64,000 nt of DNA from UBA1672 sp964587815 (lineage in GTDB: Bacteria > Pseudomonadota > Alphaproteobacteria > Micavibrionales > Micavibrionaceae). The first letter of the stretch is position 1. Every line of letters begins with the position of its first letter. The notes under the pieces are model-generated. The model saw nothing but the letters and a program-made list of their open reading frames with translations, was not told the DNA's origin and did no database searches. Where the stretch lies: assembly GCA_964587815.1 (NCBI GenBank), contig CAZPMH010000003.1:62001-126000 (forward strand), read 5' to 3'. Shown in pieces: positions 9,017-17,540 of the stretch. The position numbers were made by a program, and so were the translations under genes.

Positions 9017-10249
9017 TTAGGACGCGTCTTCCAGACCGTATGCGGCGTGAAGAGCGCGCACAGCCAACTCAGTATAGTCACTTTCAATTAAGACACTGAT
9101 TTTAATCTCAGATGTTGAAATAACAAGAATGTTGATACTTTTCTCGGCCAAAGTTTTGAACATCGTATTCGCAACACCCGCGTGGCTTTTCATACCAATA
9201 CCAACAACAGAAATCTTGGACACGTTTTCATCAACGATAATCTTGCTATAACTAAGATCAACATCATTCTCCAAAGTCTTCATCGCCAGTGCAACTTCGT
9301 TACGCGGAACAGTAAATGTCATATCCGTCACACCATCTTCAGAGATGTTCTGAACAATCATATCAACATTCACCGACGCCTTGGCAAGCGGATCGAACAA
9401 ACGTGCCGCAACACCGGGAACGTCTTTAACACCGAGTACCGTGATTTTGGCTTCATCTTTACTATGTGCAATTCCACTAACGAGTTCCTGTTCCACAATC
9501 TTATCCTCTGTTGTAACTAACGTTCCTTTTAACGCGCTGCCGATTTCATCATCAAAACTCGACAAAACCTGAATAGGCACTCCGCTTTTTGCGCCCATTT
9601 CAACTGAACGGGTCTGTAAAACCTTACTGCCCAAAGATGCAAGCTCCAGCATCTCTTCATAGGCAATCTTACCAATCTTACGCGCATTCGGCACGACACG
9701 CGGGTCTGCCGTGTAAACTCCGTCGACATCTGTGTAAATATCGCATCGATCAGCTTTCAACGCTGCGGCCATCGCCACCGCAGTTGTATCAGAACCACCA
9801 CGACCTAAAGTCGCAACACGATTTGCTTCTGTAACGCCCTGAAAACCGGGGACAACGGCAACTTCACCGCTATTCAAACGCTTGTGCAATTCATCCGTAT
9901 CAATACGCTCAATCCGCGCCTTGCCATGCACATCATCGGTGATAATCGGAATCTGCCAGCCTAGCCAACTCCGTGCTGTCACGCCGCGCTTTTGCAATGC
10001 CATCGCCATAAGGCCTGATGTAATCTGCTCCCCACTGGAAACAACCGCATCATATTCACGCACATCATAAAGAGGGCTGATATCACTACAATATTCAACC
10101 AATTGGTTTGTCACACCCGACATAGCAGAAACAACAACGACAACTTTGTTTCCGGCTTCAACTTCACGTGCAATTTTACCTGCCGCGCGCTCAATACGTT
10201 CAATATCCGCAACAGACGTTCCACCAAATTTCGCAACAATCAAAGCCAT
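9017..10249 (-). CDS. lysC: Aspartate kinase
   Basis: This is the first enzyme of the aspartate family pathway (Lys, Thr, Met, DAP). The ATG at 10249 gives MALIVAKFGGTSVAD, the conserved start of monofunctional aspartokinases, and a protein of 410 residues. The kinase domain contains the GRGGSDTTAVA nucleotide-binding loop; two ACT domains fill the last ~150 residues and would bind the feedback amino acids. An upstream in-frame ATG at 10294 would add 15 residues and, unlike 10249, is preceded by a good AAGGTGAG ribosome site (10296-10303), so that start is a real alternative. Upstream lies the divergent ubiG gene. Confidence 0.96.
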   Translation of the reverse strand: MALIVAKFGGTSVADIERIERAAGKIAREVEAGNKVVVVVSAMSGVTNQLVEYCSDISPLYDVREYDAVVSSGEQITSGLMAMALQKRGVTARSWLGWQIPIITDDVHGKARIERIDTDELHKRLNSGEVAVVPGFQGVTEANRVATLGRGGSDTTAVAMAAALKADRCDIYTDVDGVYTADPRVVPNARKIGKIAYEEMLELASLGSKVLQTRSVEMGAKSGVPIQVLSSFDDEIGSALKGTLVTTEDKIVEQELVSGIAHSKDEAKITVLGVKDVPGVAARLFDPLAKASVNVDMIVQNISEDGVTDMTFTVPRNEVALAMKTLENDVDLSYSKIIVDENVSKISVVGIGMKSHAGVANTMFKTLAEKSINILVISTSEIKISVLIESDYTELAVRALHAAYGLEDAS

Positions 10250-10326
10250 GTCAAAAATCTTTAAAGTCTTGTAATTATCTAAGTCGTTATCCATACTCAC
10301 CTTACGCACAAAAATCAAAGGGAAAA

Positions 10327-11058
10327 ATGAGTATGGGCGCAACAATCGATAAAAAAGAAATCGACCATTTCGCAAAAGACTCCAGCCATTGGTGGGATGA
10401 AGACGGCCCGTTTAAACCGCTCCACCGCTTAAACCCTGTACGAATGGGATACATAAAAAACCAAATCTGCGTTCATTTTGACCACGACACAAACTGCCTA
10501 AACGCACTAGAGGGGCTGGATATTATTGACATTGGCTGCGGCGGCGGCCTTGTCACAGAACCGCTAAAACGCATGGGCGCAAACGTAACAGGAATCGATG
10601 CCGATGAAAATGCAATCAAAGTCGCCAGCGAGCATGCAAAAAAATCAAAGTTAGACATTGATTACGTTTTAGGCGATGCAGGCGCGCTGCACGAAAAATT
10701 CGATGTTGTCGTTTCATTGGAAGTGATAGAACATGTCTCAGACCCCGCAAATTTCGTCAAATTATGTTGTGATCGTTTAAAGCCCGGCGGTCTGTTAATC
10801 ATGTCTACACTCAACAGAACACCAAAATCATACGCACTTGGAATCGTCGCCGCTGAGTATGTTCTGGGCTGGGTTCCCAAGGGCACACATAAATGGAAAA
10901 AATTCGTCAAACCTTCGGAAATAATTCGTCATGCCCGCGCTCACGGGCTTAAACCAGTCGATACAACGGGCCTGATTTACAACCCGCTAAAAAATGAATT
11001 CACGCTTTCTGAAGCGGATTTAGATGTAAATTATTTAATCACTTTAAAAGGTGATTAG
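10327..11058 (+). CDS. ubiG: Ubiquinone biosynthesis O-methyltransferase UbiG
   Basis: UbiG performs both O-methylations of ubiquinone synthesis. The ATG at 10327 follows AAAGGGAAAA and gives a 243-residue protein of normal size. The N-terminus FAKDSSHWWDEDGPFKPLH and NPVRMGYI are UbiG-specific, and the SAM motif DIGCGGG is at residues 68-74. Farther on are SLEVIEHV and the RTPKSYALGI and LGWVPKGTH segments typical of the membrane-binding insertion. The open frame continues upstream to 10168, but that part overlaps lysC and is not family-like. The lysC-ubiG divergent gap is only 32-77 bases, depending on the lysC start. Confidence 0.96.
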   Translation: MSMGATIDKKEIDHFAKDSSHWWDEDGPFKPLHRLNPVRMGYIKNQICVHFDHDTNCLNALEGLDIIDIGCGGGLVTEPLKRMGANVTGIDADENAIKVASEHAKKSKLDIDYVLGDAGALHEKFDVVVSLEVIEHVSDPANFVKLCCDRLKPGGLLIMSTLNRTPKSYALGIVAAEYVLGWVPKGTHKWKKFVKPSEIIRHARAHGLKPVDTTGLIYNPLKNEFTLSEADLDVNYLITLKGD

Positions 11059-11095
11059 CCTGTACTTGGAAGGTTAAAAAAGCTATTATATTAAT

Positions 11096-11293
11096 ATGTT
11101 ATATACAGTAAATATTCTTCTCGTTATATCTCTCATCGTCGTTGCCGCCGTTATGCTTACGGGTGTAATTTCAATGGCAAAGGGCGGTGACTTCAATAAA
11201 AAATATGGCAACAAGCTAATGCAGGCGCGCGTTGCATCACAAACAATTGCGCTCATCTTGCTGGCCCTATCTTATTATCTTTCACACACATAA
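11096..11293 (+). CDS. HIG1-domain-like twin transmembrane protein
   Basis: This 65-residue protein has two membrane helices (residues ~3-27 and ~47-63) joined by a short basic loop with GGDFNKKYGNKLMQARVASQ, the pattern of the hypoxia-induced HIG1 family. In alphaproteobacteria such proteins often stand just upstream of etfB, as here (21 bases to the etfB ATG). Mitochondrial HIG1 proteins act on respiratory complexes; the role here is inferred to be respiratory but is not shown. Confidence 0.8.
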   Translation: MLYTVNILLVISLIVVAAVMLTGVISMAKGGDFNKKYGNKLMQARVASQTIALILLALSYYLSHT

Positions 11294-11314
11294 ATTTTAA
11301 TCTGGAGATCGTAA

Positions 11315-12079
11315 ATGAAAATACTTGTTCCGGTAAAACGTGCCGTTGATTACAACGTAAAAATCCGCGTCAAATCCGACAATAGCGGTGTAGAAACCGA
11401 CAACGTCAAAATGTCGGTAAACCCGTTCGACGAAATCGCCGTTGAAGAAGCGGTCCGTCTAAAAGAAGCGGGAACAGCCACTGAAATTATCGCCGTATCC
11501 ATCGGCCCAGAAAAGGCGCAAGAACAATTAAGAACGGCCATGGCCATCGGTGCAGACCGCGGCATTTTGGTCAAAACAGACGCCCCGACTGACCTCGGCG
11601 GCGTGGAACCTTTGGCGGTTGCAAAAACGCTCAAAGCCATCGTTGAGAAAGAAAACCCCGATATGATCATCATGGGTAAACAATCCATTGATGATGATTC
11701 AAACCAAACAGGCCAAATGCTCGCCGCCCTCCTCGGCTGGTCACAGGGTACATTTGCATCAGAACTGAAAATTGACGGCGATAAAATTCACGTCACCCGC
11801 GAAATCGATGGCGGTTTAGAAACGCTAGAGCTAAAAGCCCCTGCCATTATCACAACAGACCTCCGTCTGAACGAACCGCGCTATGCAAAACTTCCTGATA
11901 TTATGAAGGCAAAGAAAAAACAGCTTGATGTGATGGAGCCGTCAGACTTAGGGGTTGAATTCACCCCGCGTTTGGAAATCATCGCCGTCAACGACCCGCC
12001 CGTAAGACAAGGCGGCGAAAAAGTCGCGGATGTCGACGCGCTGATCGACAAGCTGAAAAACGAAGCTAAGGTCATCTAA
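11315..12079 (+). CDS. etfB: Electron transfer flavoprotein, beta subunit
   Basis: EtfB pairs with EtfA to carry electrons from acyl-CoA and other dehydrogenases to ETF:ubiquinone oxidoreductase. The 254-residue protein starts MKILVPVKRAVDYNVKIRV. It has the conserved SVNPFDEIAVEEA, the AMP-binding GKQSIDDDSNQTGQMLA loop, and the family segment LRLNEPRYAKLPDIMKAKKK, which includes the EtfB signature and dehydrogenase recognition loop. The start is preceded by CTGGAGATCGTAA (Shine-Dalgarno GGAG). An RDD gene lies between it and etfA, an unusual insertion. Confidence 0.97.
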   Translation: MKILVPVKRAVDYNVKIRVKSDNSGVETDNVKMSVNPFDEIAVEEAVRLKEAGTATEIIAVSIGPEKAQEQLRTAMAIGADRGILVKTDAPTDLGGVEPLAVAKTLKAIVEKENPDMIIMGKQSIDDDSNQTGQMLAALLGWSQGTFASELKIDGDKIHVTREIDGGLETLELKAPAIITTDLRLNEPRYAKLPDIMKAKKKQLDVMEPSDLGVEFTPRLEIIAVNDPPVRQGGEKVADVDALIDKLKNEAKVI

Positions 12080-12631
12080 ATGAACTACGCAGGATTTTGG
12101 CGCAGATCAATCGCAGTAACTTTAGATACAATTGTTCTAGGTGGTGTATATGCGCTGTTAGATGTTTTCTTAAAGCTGGATTTCGCGATCTTAAGCGCCA
12201 TATATTATGCCATAGCTGCTGCGTACTACATTGCTATGACATCATCAAAATATCAAGGTACGCTAGGCCAAATGATTATGAACATAAAAATAGGAGACAT
12301 CGCACGCTACCGATTATCAATAAGCCAATCCTCGTTTCGCTATATTTTATCTATCGTACCTATGATTCCCGTAATGTATATAACCATTACGCCATATTTT
12401 GGTGAACTAATGTCAACAATGGAACAAGCAGAAAATTTATCACCAGAGGAATTACAAGCATATTTTGAGTCCCCCAGTGTTATAGAACAAACAGGTAAAG
12501 CCATGCTTGTTTCGACCGCAACCTGCATATTAAGCCTAATCTGGTTTCTACCCATCGCATTCACCAAAGAAAAAACAGGTCTCCACGACCTGATCTCAAA
12601 ACAACGCGCATTCAACATGTCAGAACAATAA
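12080..12631 (+). CDS. RDD family membrane protein
   Basis: This 183-residue polytopic protein has the RDD pattern. Arg and Asp lie in the first helix (FWRRSIAVTLDTIVLGG), GTLGQMIMNIKI follows the second helix, and the end has TGLHDLISKQRAF, the usual family closing motif. About four hydrophobic helices can be drawn. Its ATG touches the etfB stop directly (TAAATG) and the gene ends 13 bases before etfA, so it is surely co-transcribed with the ETF subunits. RDD proteins are of mixed or unknown function; some have been linked to ion transport. The codon mix is more AT-rich than that of etfA and etfB. Confidence 0.85.
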   Translation: MNYAGFWRRSIAVTLDTIVLGGVYALLDVFLKLDFAILSAIYYAIAAAYYIAMTSSKYQGTLGQMIMNIKIGDIARYRLSISQSSFRYILSIVPMIPVMYITITPYFGELMSTMEQAENLSPEELQAYFESPSVIEQTGKAMLVSTATCILSLIWFLPIAFTKEKTGLHDLISKQRAFNMSEQ

Positions 12632-12644
12632 GAAAGGAAAAACC

Positions 12645-13574
12645 ATGAGCATTTTAGTCATCGCAGAACACGAGCATTCCAATATCAAGGACGCAACCCT
12701 AAACACGGTAACTGCCGCAACACAAATCGGCGGCGACATCGATATTCTTATTATAGGATCTAATTGCGACGGAGCCGCAAATGAAGCCGCACAAATCAAC
12801 GGTGTAAACAAAGTGATCAAAGCAGACGCACCACATCTGGAAAGCCGTTTAGCAGAAGAAATCGCACCAATATTGGTTGATCTCGCCCCCAATTACACGC
12901 ACATTCTCGTCCCGGCAACGACCTTCGGCAAAAATATTCTACCACGCGCCGCTGCTCTTCTTGATACACAACAGATATCAGACATTATCGCAGTTGAAAG
13001 CGCGGACACCTTTAAACGCCCCGTCTATGCAGGCAACGCAATCGCCACGGTCAAATCATCCGATGATTTAAAATTAATCACTGTGCGCGGCACAACATTT
13101 GACACCGCAGAAAAAACAGGCGGCAGCGCAAGCGTTGAAGATTACGATGTAAAAGACCCTGTCGGCATCAGCAGCTTCGTCAAGGCGGAGCTTTCAGAAT
13201 CAGAGCGCCCTGAACTCACTTCCGCAAAAATCGTTATATCAGGTGGTCGCGGTGTCGGCTCCTCAGAGGATTTCGACCTCATCGAAAAACTTGCTGACAA
13301 ACTCGGCGCTGCCGTTGGCGCCTCACGCGCCGCAGTCGACGCAGGCTATGTACCAAACGACTATCAGGTCGGCCAAACAGGTAAAGTCGTCGCCCCCGAT
13401 CTCTACATCGCAATCGGCCTATCAGGTGCAATTCAGCACTTAGCGGGCATGAAAGATTCGAAAGTGATTGTCGCCATAAACAAAGACGAGGATGCACCGA
13501 TTTTCTCAGTCGCAGATTACGGTCTGGTCGCAGACTTATTCGATGCCGTACCGGAAATGATTGAGAAGCTATAA
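12645..13574 (+). CDS. etfA: Electron transfer flavoprotein, alpha subunit
   Basis: The 309-residue EtfA has the N-terminal ETF domain (MSILVIAEHEH) and the C-terminal FAD-binding domain. The latter contains SGGRGVGS, the GASRAAVDAGYVPNDYQVGQTGK loop, and SGAIQHLAGMKDSKVIVAIN, with the flavin-contacting residues in place. A strong AGAAAGGAAAAACC ribosome site precedes the ATG. It forms an operon with etfB and the RDD gene, and converges with the next gene with a 6-base overlap. Confidence 0.97.
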   Translation: MSILVIAEHEHSNIKDATLNTVTAATQIGGDIDILIIGSNCDGAANEAAQINGVNKVIKADAPHLESRLAEEIAPILVDLAPNYTHILVPATTFGKNILPRAAALLDTQQISDIIAVESADTFKRPVYAGNAIATVKSSDDLKLITVRGTTFDTAEKTGGSASVEDYDVKDPVGISSFVKAELSESERPELTSAKIVISGGRGVGSSEDFDLIEKLADKLGAAVGASRAAVDAGYVPNDYQVGQTGKVVAPDLYIAIGLSGAIQHLAGMKDSKVIVAINKDEDAPIFSVADYGLVADLFDAVPEMIEKL

Positions 13575-13940
13575 CCCGAGATCATCTGCTCGCAAACCAA
13601 GTTGTGGGACGTCAGCAGCACGTCGCAACAACTTGTTATGTAAAAAATAATCGGAGCGTATCAGAAGACCGTTACTATTCATATACCCAAGATATTCATA
13701 CGTAGTTGCGCTGACGTTGAGCGCAACCTCATCGGCATTTGGCACAATTTTCCCGTCCGGATCCAAATCTAATCCGCCAACGAAGTTTGCAAGCACAACA
13801 TCACCGAATTCGTCTTCAAGATGCGCTGTATTTCTCGCCCCTGACTTCAACATCGAAGGAAAGGAGAAAAATACATGCGGGATATCTTGAAATTCGGGAA
13901 TGCCCAACGTGATACGATTTAATAAATCTTCAGATTTCAT
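13569..13940 (-). CDS. Conserved hypothetical protein
   Basis: The ATG at 13940 gives a 123-residue soluble protein; the frame also extends to a TTG at 13979, which is less likely. It contains no signal peptide or membrane helix. The composition is mixed alpha/beta with an acidic middle (HLEDEFGDVVLANFVGGLDLDPDG is the most distinctive part). I recognise no domain. It lies 41 bases past the pentapeptide-repeat gene on the same strand and may be co-transcribed with it. Its last 6 bases overlap the etfA end. Confidence 0.6.
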   Translation of the reverse strand: MKSEDLLNRITLGIPEFQDIPHVFFSFPSMLKSGARNTAHLEDEFGDVVLANFVGGLDLDPDGKIVPNADEVALNVSATTYEYLGYMNSNGLLIRSDYFLHNKLLRRAADVPQLGLRADDLGL

Positions 13941-13981
13941 GAGAATATTATAGAAAATAAACCGAGCACAATGCAACAAGA

Positions 13982-15283
13982 TTAGTCTTCTTCAGAAGAC
14001 TCTCTCATTCGGAAAACAGGTGTGCTTGATTGTTGATCAAATACCGCATCATCGGTAACGGCATCATCGAAATTCGTACCCTCTAACACGGCACCTGTGA
14101 AATCAGCCCCGCGTAAATCCGCGCCGCTCAAATCTGCATAAGAAAGATCAGCTCCCTTAAATAAGGCGTCCTTACACAAAACCTCTCTCAAATCTGCATA
14201 ACGCATTCTGGTTTCGCTAAAGTCGCACGGATTAAAACGCGCAGTACCACCCGCACCCAACATCAGCGCAGAACAATTAGAGCCTTTTAAACTCGCATGG
14301 CAAAAATTTGCGCCCTTAAAAGACGACCCGCGCAAATCAGCCGCTTCAATATCGCAATTGCGAAAATCAGAACCGTCTAATACCGCGCTTTGCATCTGTA
14401 TCTGATACAGATTCATCCCGAAAAATTTCGTCTGCACAGCCTTAATAGCCGTAAATTTCTGCATCTTAAGCGTACCCAGCATCCGCAAATCAATATTCGT
14501 TAAATCAAGCTGTCGTCCTGCTTTCCCTGTGCTTTGTAGCCAGTCCCTGTGATATTCAACCAGCTTGAGCAACGGTTCTTCCATGTCAAAAACGCTAAGG
14601 CCGACATTATCGTCTGTAATCGCATTCTTAAGATTAACACCATGCTTCTGCATTTCAGCCAAATTAACGTTCGTCAAAATCGCAGATTCCAGATTCACAC
14701 CCGATAATTGAGCTCCATCCATGTCGGCATCCGATAGATTCGCACCAACCAAATGTGCCCCTCTCAAATCGGCTCGCGACATATTCGCGCCCGACATCAT
14801 CGCATCGGAAAAATCCGCATTGGACGCCATGGAGCCAACAAGGCGCGCACCGCTCAAATTCGCCCCACGAAAATTCACCGCTTTCACTGTATCGCTATAA
14901 TTATTGCCATGCGCGATACCGCCTGATCGCAAATCCGCGCTTTCCAGATCAGCGCCTTCCAGATTTGCATTCTCAATCCGCGCACCGCGCATATCCGCAC
15001 GGACAAAATTCGTTTGATTTAAATTCGAACGGCTCAAATCACAAGCATAGAGTGAGGCCTCCTGAAAACTGGCGTAAGACAAATCCATATGCGTCATAAC
15101 GCAGCCCGTAAAATTCGCCTGCCGAAGATCCCGACCATTGAACGAGAGCTCTGAAATATCAACATTTTCCAAAATAGCACGACGCCCACCTATCCGCCCA
15201 CTCAAAAAACGACTATGCAAATCAGCCATGGCGTCTAATTGGTCTTGTGATAACCGCTGAATATTTCGATGTTCTTGTTCCAC
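13982..15283 (-). CDS. Pentapeptide-repeat protein
   Basis: The 433-residue protein is dominated by A(D/N)Lxx repeats, which fold into a right-handed quadrilateral beta helix. Two runs are visible: about residues 45-230 and about 285-420. They are separated by a ~55-residue non-repeat segment (around VFDMEEPLLKLVEYHRDWL) that is likely helical. No signal peptide or membrane helix is seen. Known pentapeptide proteins include gyrase-protecting DNA mimics and scaffold proteins, but this one is not strikingly acidic in the repeats, so no role is proposed. The gene lies downstream of the TlpA-like gene on the same strand. Confidence 0.92.
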   Translation of the reverse strand: MEQEHRNIQRLSQDQLDAMADLHSRFLSGRIGGRRAILENVDISELSFNGRDLRQANFTGCVMTHMDLSYASFQEASLYACDLSRSNLNQTNFVRADMRGARIENANLEGADLESADLRSGGIAHGNNYSDTVKAVNFRGANLSGARLVGSMASNADFSDAMMSGANMSRADLRGAHLVGANLSDADMDGAQLSGVNLESAILTNVNLAEMQKHGVNLKNAITDDNVGLSVFDMEEPLLKLVEYHRDWLQSTGKAGRQLDLTNIDLRMLGTLKMQKFTAIKAVQTKFFGMNLYQIQMQSAVLDGSDFRNCDIEAADLRGSSFKGANFCHASLKGSNCSALMLGAGGTARFNPCDFSETRMRYADLREVLCKDALFKGADLSYADLSGADLRGADFTGAVLEGTNFDDAVTDDAVFDQQSSTPVFRMRESSEED

Positions 15284-15366
15284 ACAACAACCTTACAGGA
15301 AGAATCGACTGGCATTAACAATACCACAAAGAGCGTTAACGAATTACATACAAATCGAACGCTGGC

Positions 15367-15978
15367 CTAACTTTTCGAGAGCTTATTTAAAAACTTTACA
15401 ATAATCGGATCATCCCAATGCGCATCACCACGAATTTCGTACAAAACACGCCCCTTACTATCCAGAATAAACGTTGTTGGCAGCTTTGATACAGGCAATA
15501 TATTTTGCATCGCCATAGATTGATCGTGATATCCCGCAACATCAGAAACATCATGTTGTTCAACAAAATTTTTAACGACATCCACTCGATTAACGGTATC
15601 AATAGAAACAGCCATAACATGCCAACCTTGCCCCAACTCTGCTTTTAACCTTTGAAGGGACGGTAATTCCTCAACGCACGGCGCACACCACGTTGCCCAG
15701 ACATTTAAAACAACGTAAGAGCCGATAAAATCTGAAAGCGCGACCTCACCGTCTGAAAGATCAGCCACATTAAAATCTGAAATCACCGCAGGCTGTGTTT
15801 TCTTTTCAACCTGTCGAAACATCTTAACAAACGAAGATTCATACGTTGCAAGAGAACGCTGCTTCTCCATCGCATCTTGCAAATGCCCCAATGCATAAAA
15901 ATACCCTGCCGCGACGAACATCAAAAAGCCGATAACGGATAAAACTTTACTGCGATATTCCGTACGCATTCCTGCCAT
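15367..15978 (-). CDS. TlpA-family thiol:disulfide oxidoreductase
   Basis: This membrane-anchored thioredoxin-fold protein has one N-terminal helix (residues ~11-31 from the ATG at 15978) and the redox motif WCAPC at residues 97-101 in WATWCAPCVEELPSL. The cis-proline region KLPTTFILD follows later. TlpA proteins reduce periplasmic disulfides, for example in cytochrome maturation. The ATG at 15978 follows GGTGGAGG; another ATG at 15969 is also possible, and the frame runs up to a TTG at 15990. It lies divergently next to lptM-lysA, a common alphaproteobacterial neighbourhood, although the argH often found between them is absent. Confidence 0.9.
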   Translation of the reverse strand: MAGMRTEYRSKVLSVIGFLMFVAAGYFYALGHLQDAMEKQRSLATYESSFVKMFRQVEKKTQPAVISDFNVADLSDGEVALSDFIGSYVVLNVWATWCAPCVEELPSLQRLKAELGQGWHVMAVSIDTVNRVDVVKNFVEQHDVSDVAGYHDQSMAMQNILPVSKLPTTFILDSKGRVLYEIRGDAHWDDPIIVKFLNKLSKS

Positions 15979-16066
15979 AGCCTCCACCAAAACATATCTG
16001 ATGATTAAGGGTTTTCATTAACGCCTATAAACGATAGATATAAAGAGAATAATAGGATGAAATACT

Positions 16067-16237
16067 ATGAAAACAAGTAAGAATATAACAAGGCTTTGTG
16101 CAATGATGGCTATTTTTGCGGTCACAGCATGCGGCATCAAACCGCAGGATGTTGAACCACCGCAAGACGGCGCCGAAAATACATTCCCGCGCACATATCC
16201 AGATATTTCAACCGACCCAAAGGCGAACGAAAAGTAA
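16067..16237 (+). CDS. lptM: LptM-like small lipoprotein
   Basis: This 56-residue frame starts at ATG 16067 and ends with TAA at 16235-16237. It has a short basic start, a hydrophobic stretch and the lipobox VTACG followed by IKP. The mature peptide is Pro-rich and only ~35 residues long. Size, the ACGxKxP pattern and position directly before lysA (6 bases away) match LptM/YifL. LptM assists maturation of the LPS translocon subunit LptD in Escherichia coli. The family call rests on lipobox and synteny more than on length of match. Confidence 0.8.
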   Translation: MKTSKNITRLCAMMAIFAVTACGIKPQDVEPPQDGAENTFPRTYPDISTDPKANEK

Positions 16238-16243
16238 ATAAAA

Positions 16244-17512
16244 ATGATCGGATTTAATTACAAAAACAACATCTTACATGTTGATCAACTGCCCTTGACC
16301 GAAATTGCCAAACAATTTGGTACGCCGTCCTATGTCTACTCCGCAGGCATCGTGCGTGAACAATATAATGCGCTGAAAAATGCCATGAAGAAGATATTGC
16401 CCGCCGATCGTCAACCTTTGCTTTGCTACGCGTGCAAAGCTAATTCAAATACAGCCATTCTAAAAATACTCGAACGCCTCGGCGCAGGCCTTGAAATCGT
16501 ATCCGAAGGGGAGCTAAAGCGCGGCCTCACCGCTGGCTTTTCGGGCGAACGCATCATCTCAACCAGCTTCGGCAAAAACCAAACCGAGATCGAAGCCTGC
16601 TTGAATGCAAACTTGCTGCAATTCAACATCGAAGCACCGGAAGAGCTTGAAAATATCAATACCTGCGCGAAGAAAATGAACAAGGTCGCCGATGTCGTCT
16701 TTCGCCTGAACCCGAACGTTGCGGGCGGTGGAAACGATAAAATCAACACAGGCCGCAAGGAAGATAAGTTCGGCAACACCGAAAACGATATTATCGAATT
16801 ATACGCAAAAGCAGCAGAAATGGATAATATCAATCCTGTTGGCGTATCTATTCACATCGGCTCACAAATCACACAAGCCGAGGCGTTCAAACCCAGCTTC
16901 GAAAAACTTGCACAACTGACAAAAACCTTGCGCGCCGCAGGGCACACCGTCACGCATTTGGACATAGGCGGCGGCTTCCCAATCGCATACAACAATGAAA
17001 GCCTGCTTGATTTGGAAGAATATGCGCAATGGGTGCGCGATATTATCGTGCCCCTGGATACCAAAATTCAAATGGAGCCGGGCCGCTACATGGTTGGAAA
17101 TGCAGGTGTTTTACTCTCAAAAATTGAATACATCAAAACAACACCGTCCAGACAATTCATCGTACTTGATGCGGGCATGAACGACCTGATACGCCCAACC
17201 TTATACAGCGCGTTCCATAACATCCGCCCTGTTACACCATCAGGCAAAGGCAAAACGTTGTATGACATTGTCGGCCCCATCTGCGAAAGCGGCGACATAT
17301 TCGCCAAACAACGCGAAATCGAAACCGTGGAAAAAGATGATTACATCGTGTTTGATTCTGCTGGTGCCTATGGCTTCTCGATGGCATCAAATTACAACAG
17401 CCGCCCGATACCAGCTGAAATTTTGGTCGACGGCACAAATGTAAGCGTTGTAAATGAACGTCAAACACTCGACGACTTAATCGCCCGCGAGACAATTCCA
17501 AGCTGGCTTTAA
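16244..17512 (+). CDS. lysA: Diaminopimelate decarboxylase
   Basis: LysA makes L-lysine from meso-DAP with PLP. The 422-residue protein has the PLP lysine in YACKANSN (Lys65), the glycine-rich phosphate loop LDIGGGFPI, EPGRYMVGNAG, and the substrate-binding CESGD near residue 350. The normal length and clear motifs make the call secure. It follows the small lipoprotein gene by 6 bases and precedes the DUF4175 gene by 28 bases, so lptM-lysA-DUF4175 is likely one operon. Confidence 0.97.
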   Translation: MIGFNYKNNILHVDQLPLTEIAKQFGTPSYVYSAGIVREQYNALKNAMKKILPADRQPLLCYACKANSNTAILKILERLGAGLEIVSEGELKRGLTAGFSGERIISTSFGKNQTEIEACLNANLLQFNIEAPEELENINTCAKKMNKVADVVFRLNPNVAGGGNDKINTGRKEDKFGNTENDIIELYAKAAEMDNINPVGVSIHIGSQITQAEAFKPSFEKLAQLTKTLRAAGHTVTHLDIGGGFPIAYNNESLLDLEEYAQWVRDIIVPLDTKIQMEPGRYMVGNAGVLLSKIEYIKTTPSRQFIVLDAGMNDLIRPTLYSAFHNIRPVTPSGKGKTLYDIVGPICESGDIFAKQREIETVEKDDYIVFDSAGAYGFSMASNYNSRPIPAEILVDGTNVSVVNERQTLDDLIARETIPSWL

Positions 17513-17540
17513 ACGCGAAAACACTTTATTCTAAAGGCAT

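Noticed and set aside
11066..11094. TTGGAA-N17-TATTAA promoter-like pair before the HIG1-like gene
   Set aside because: Transcription would begin at or after the gene's ATG (11096), so it could not serve that start; the gene is more likely read from further upstream.
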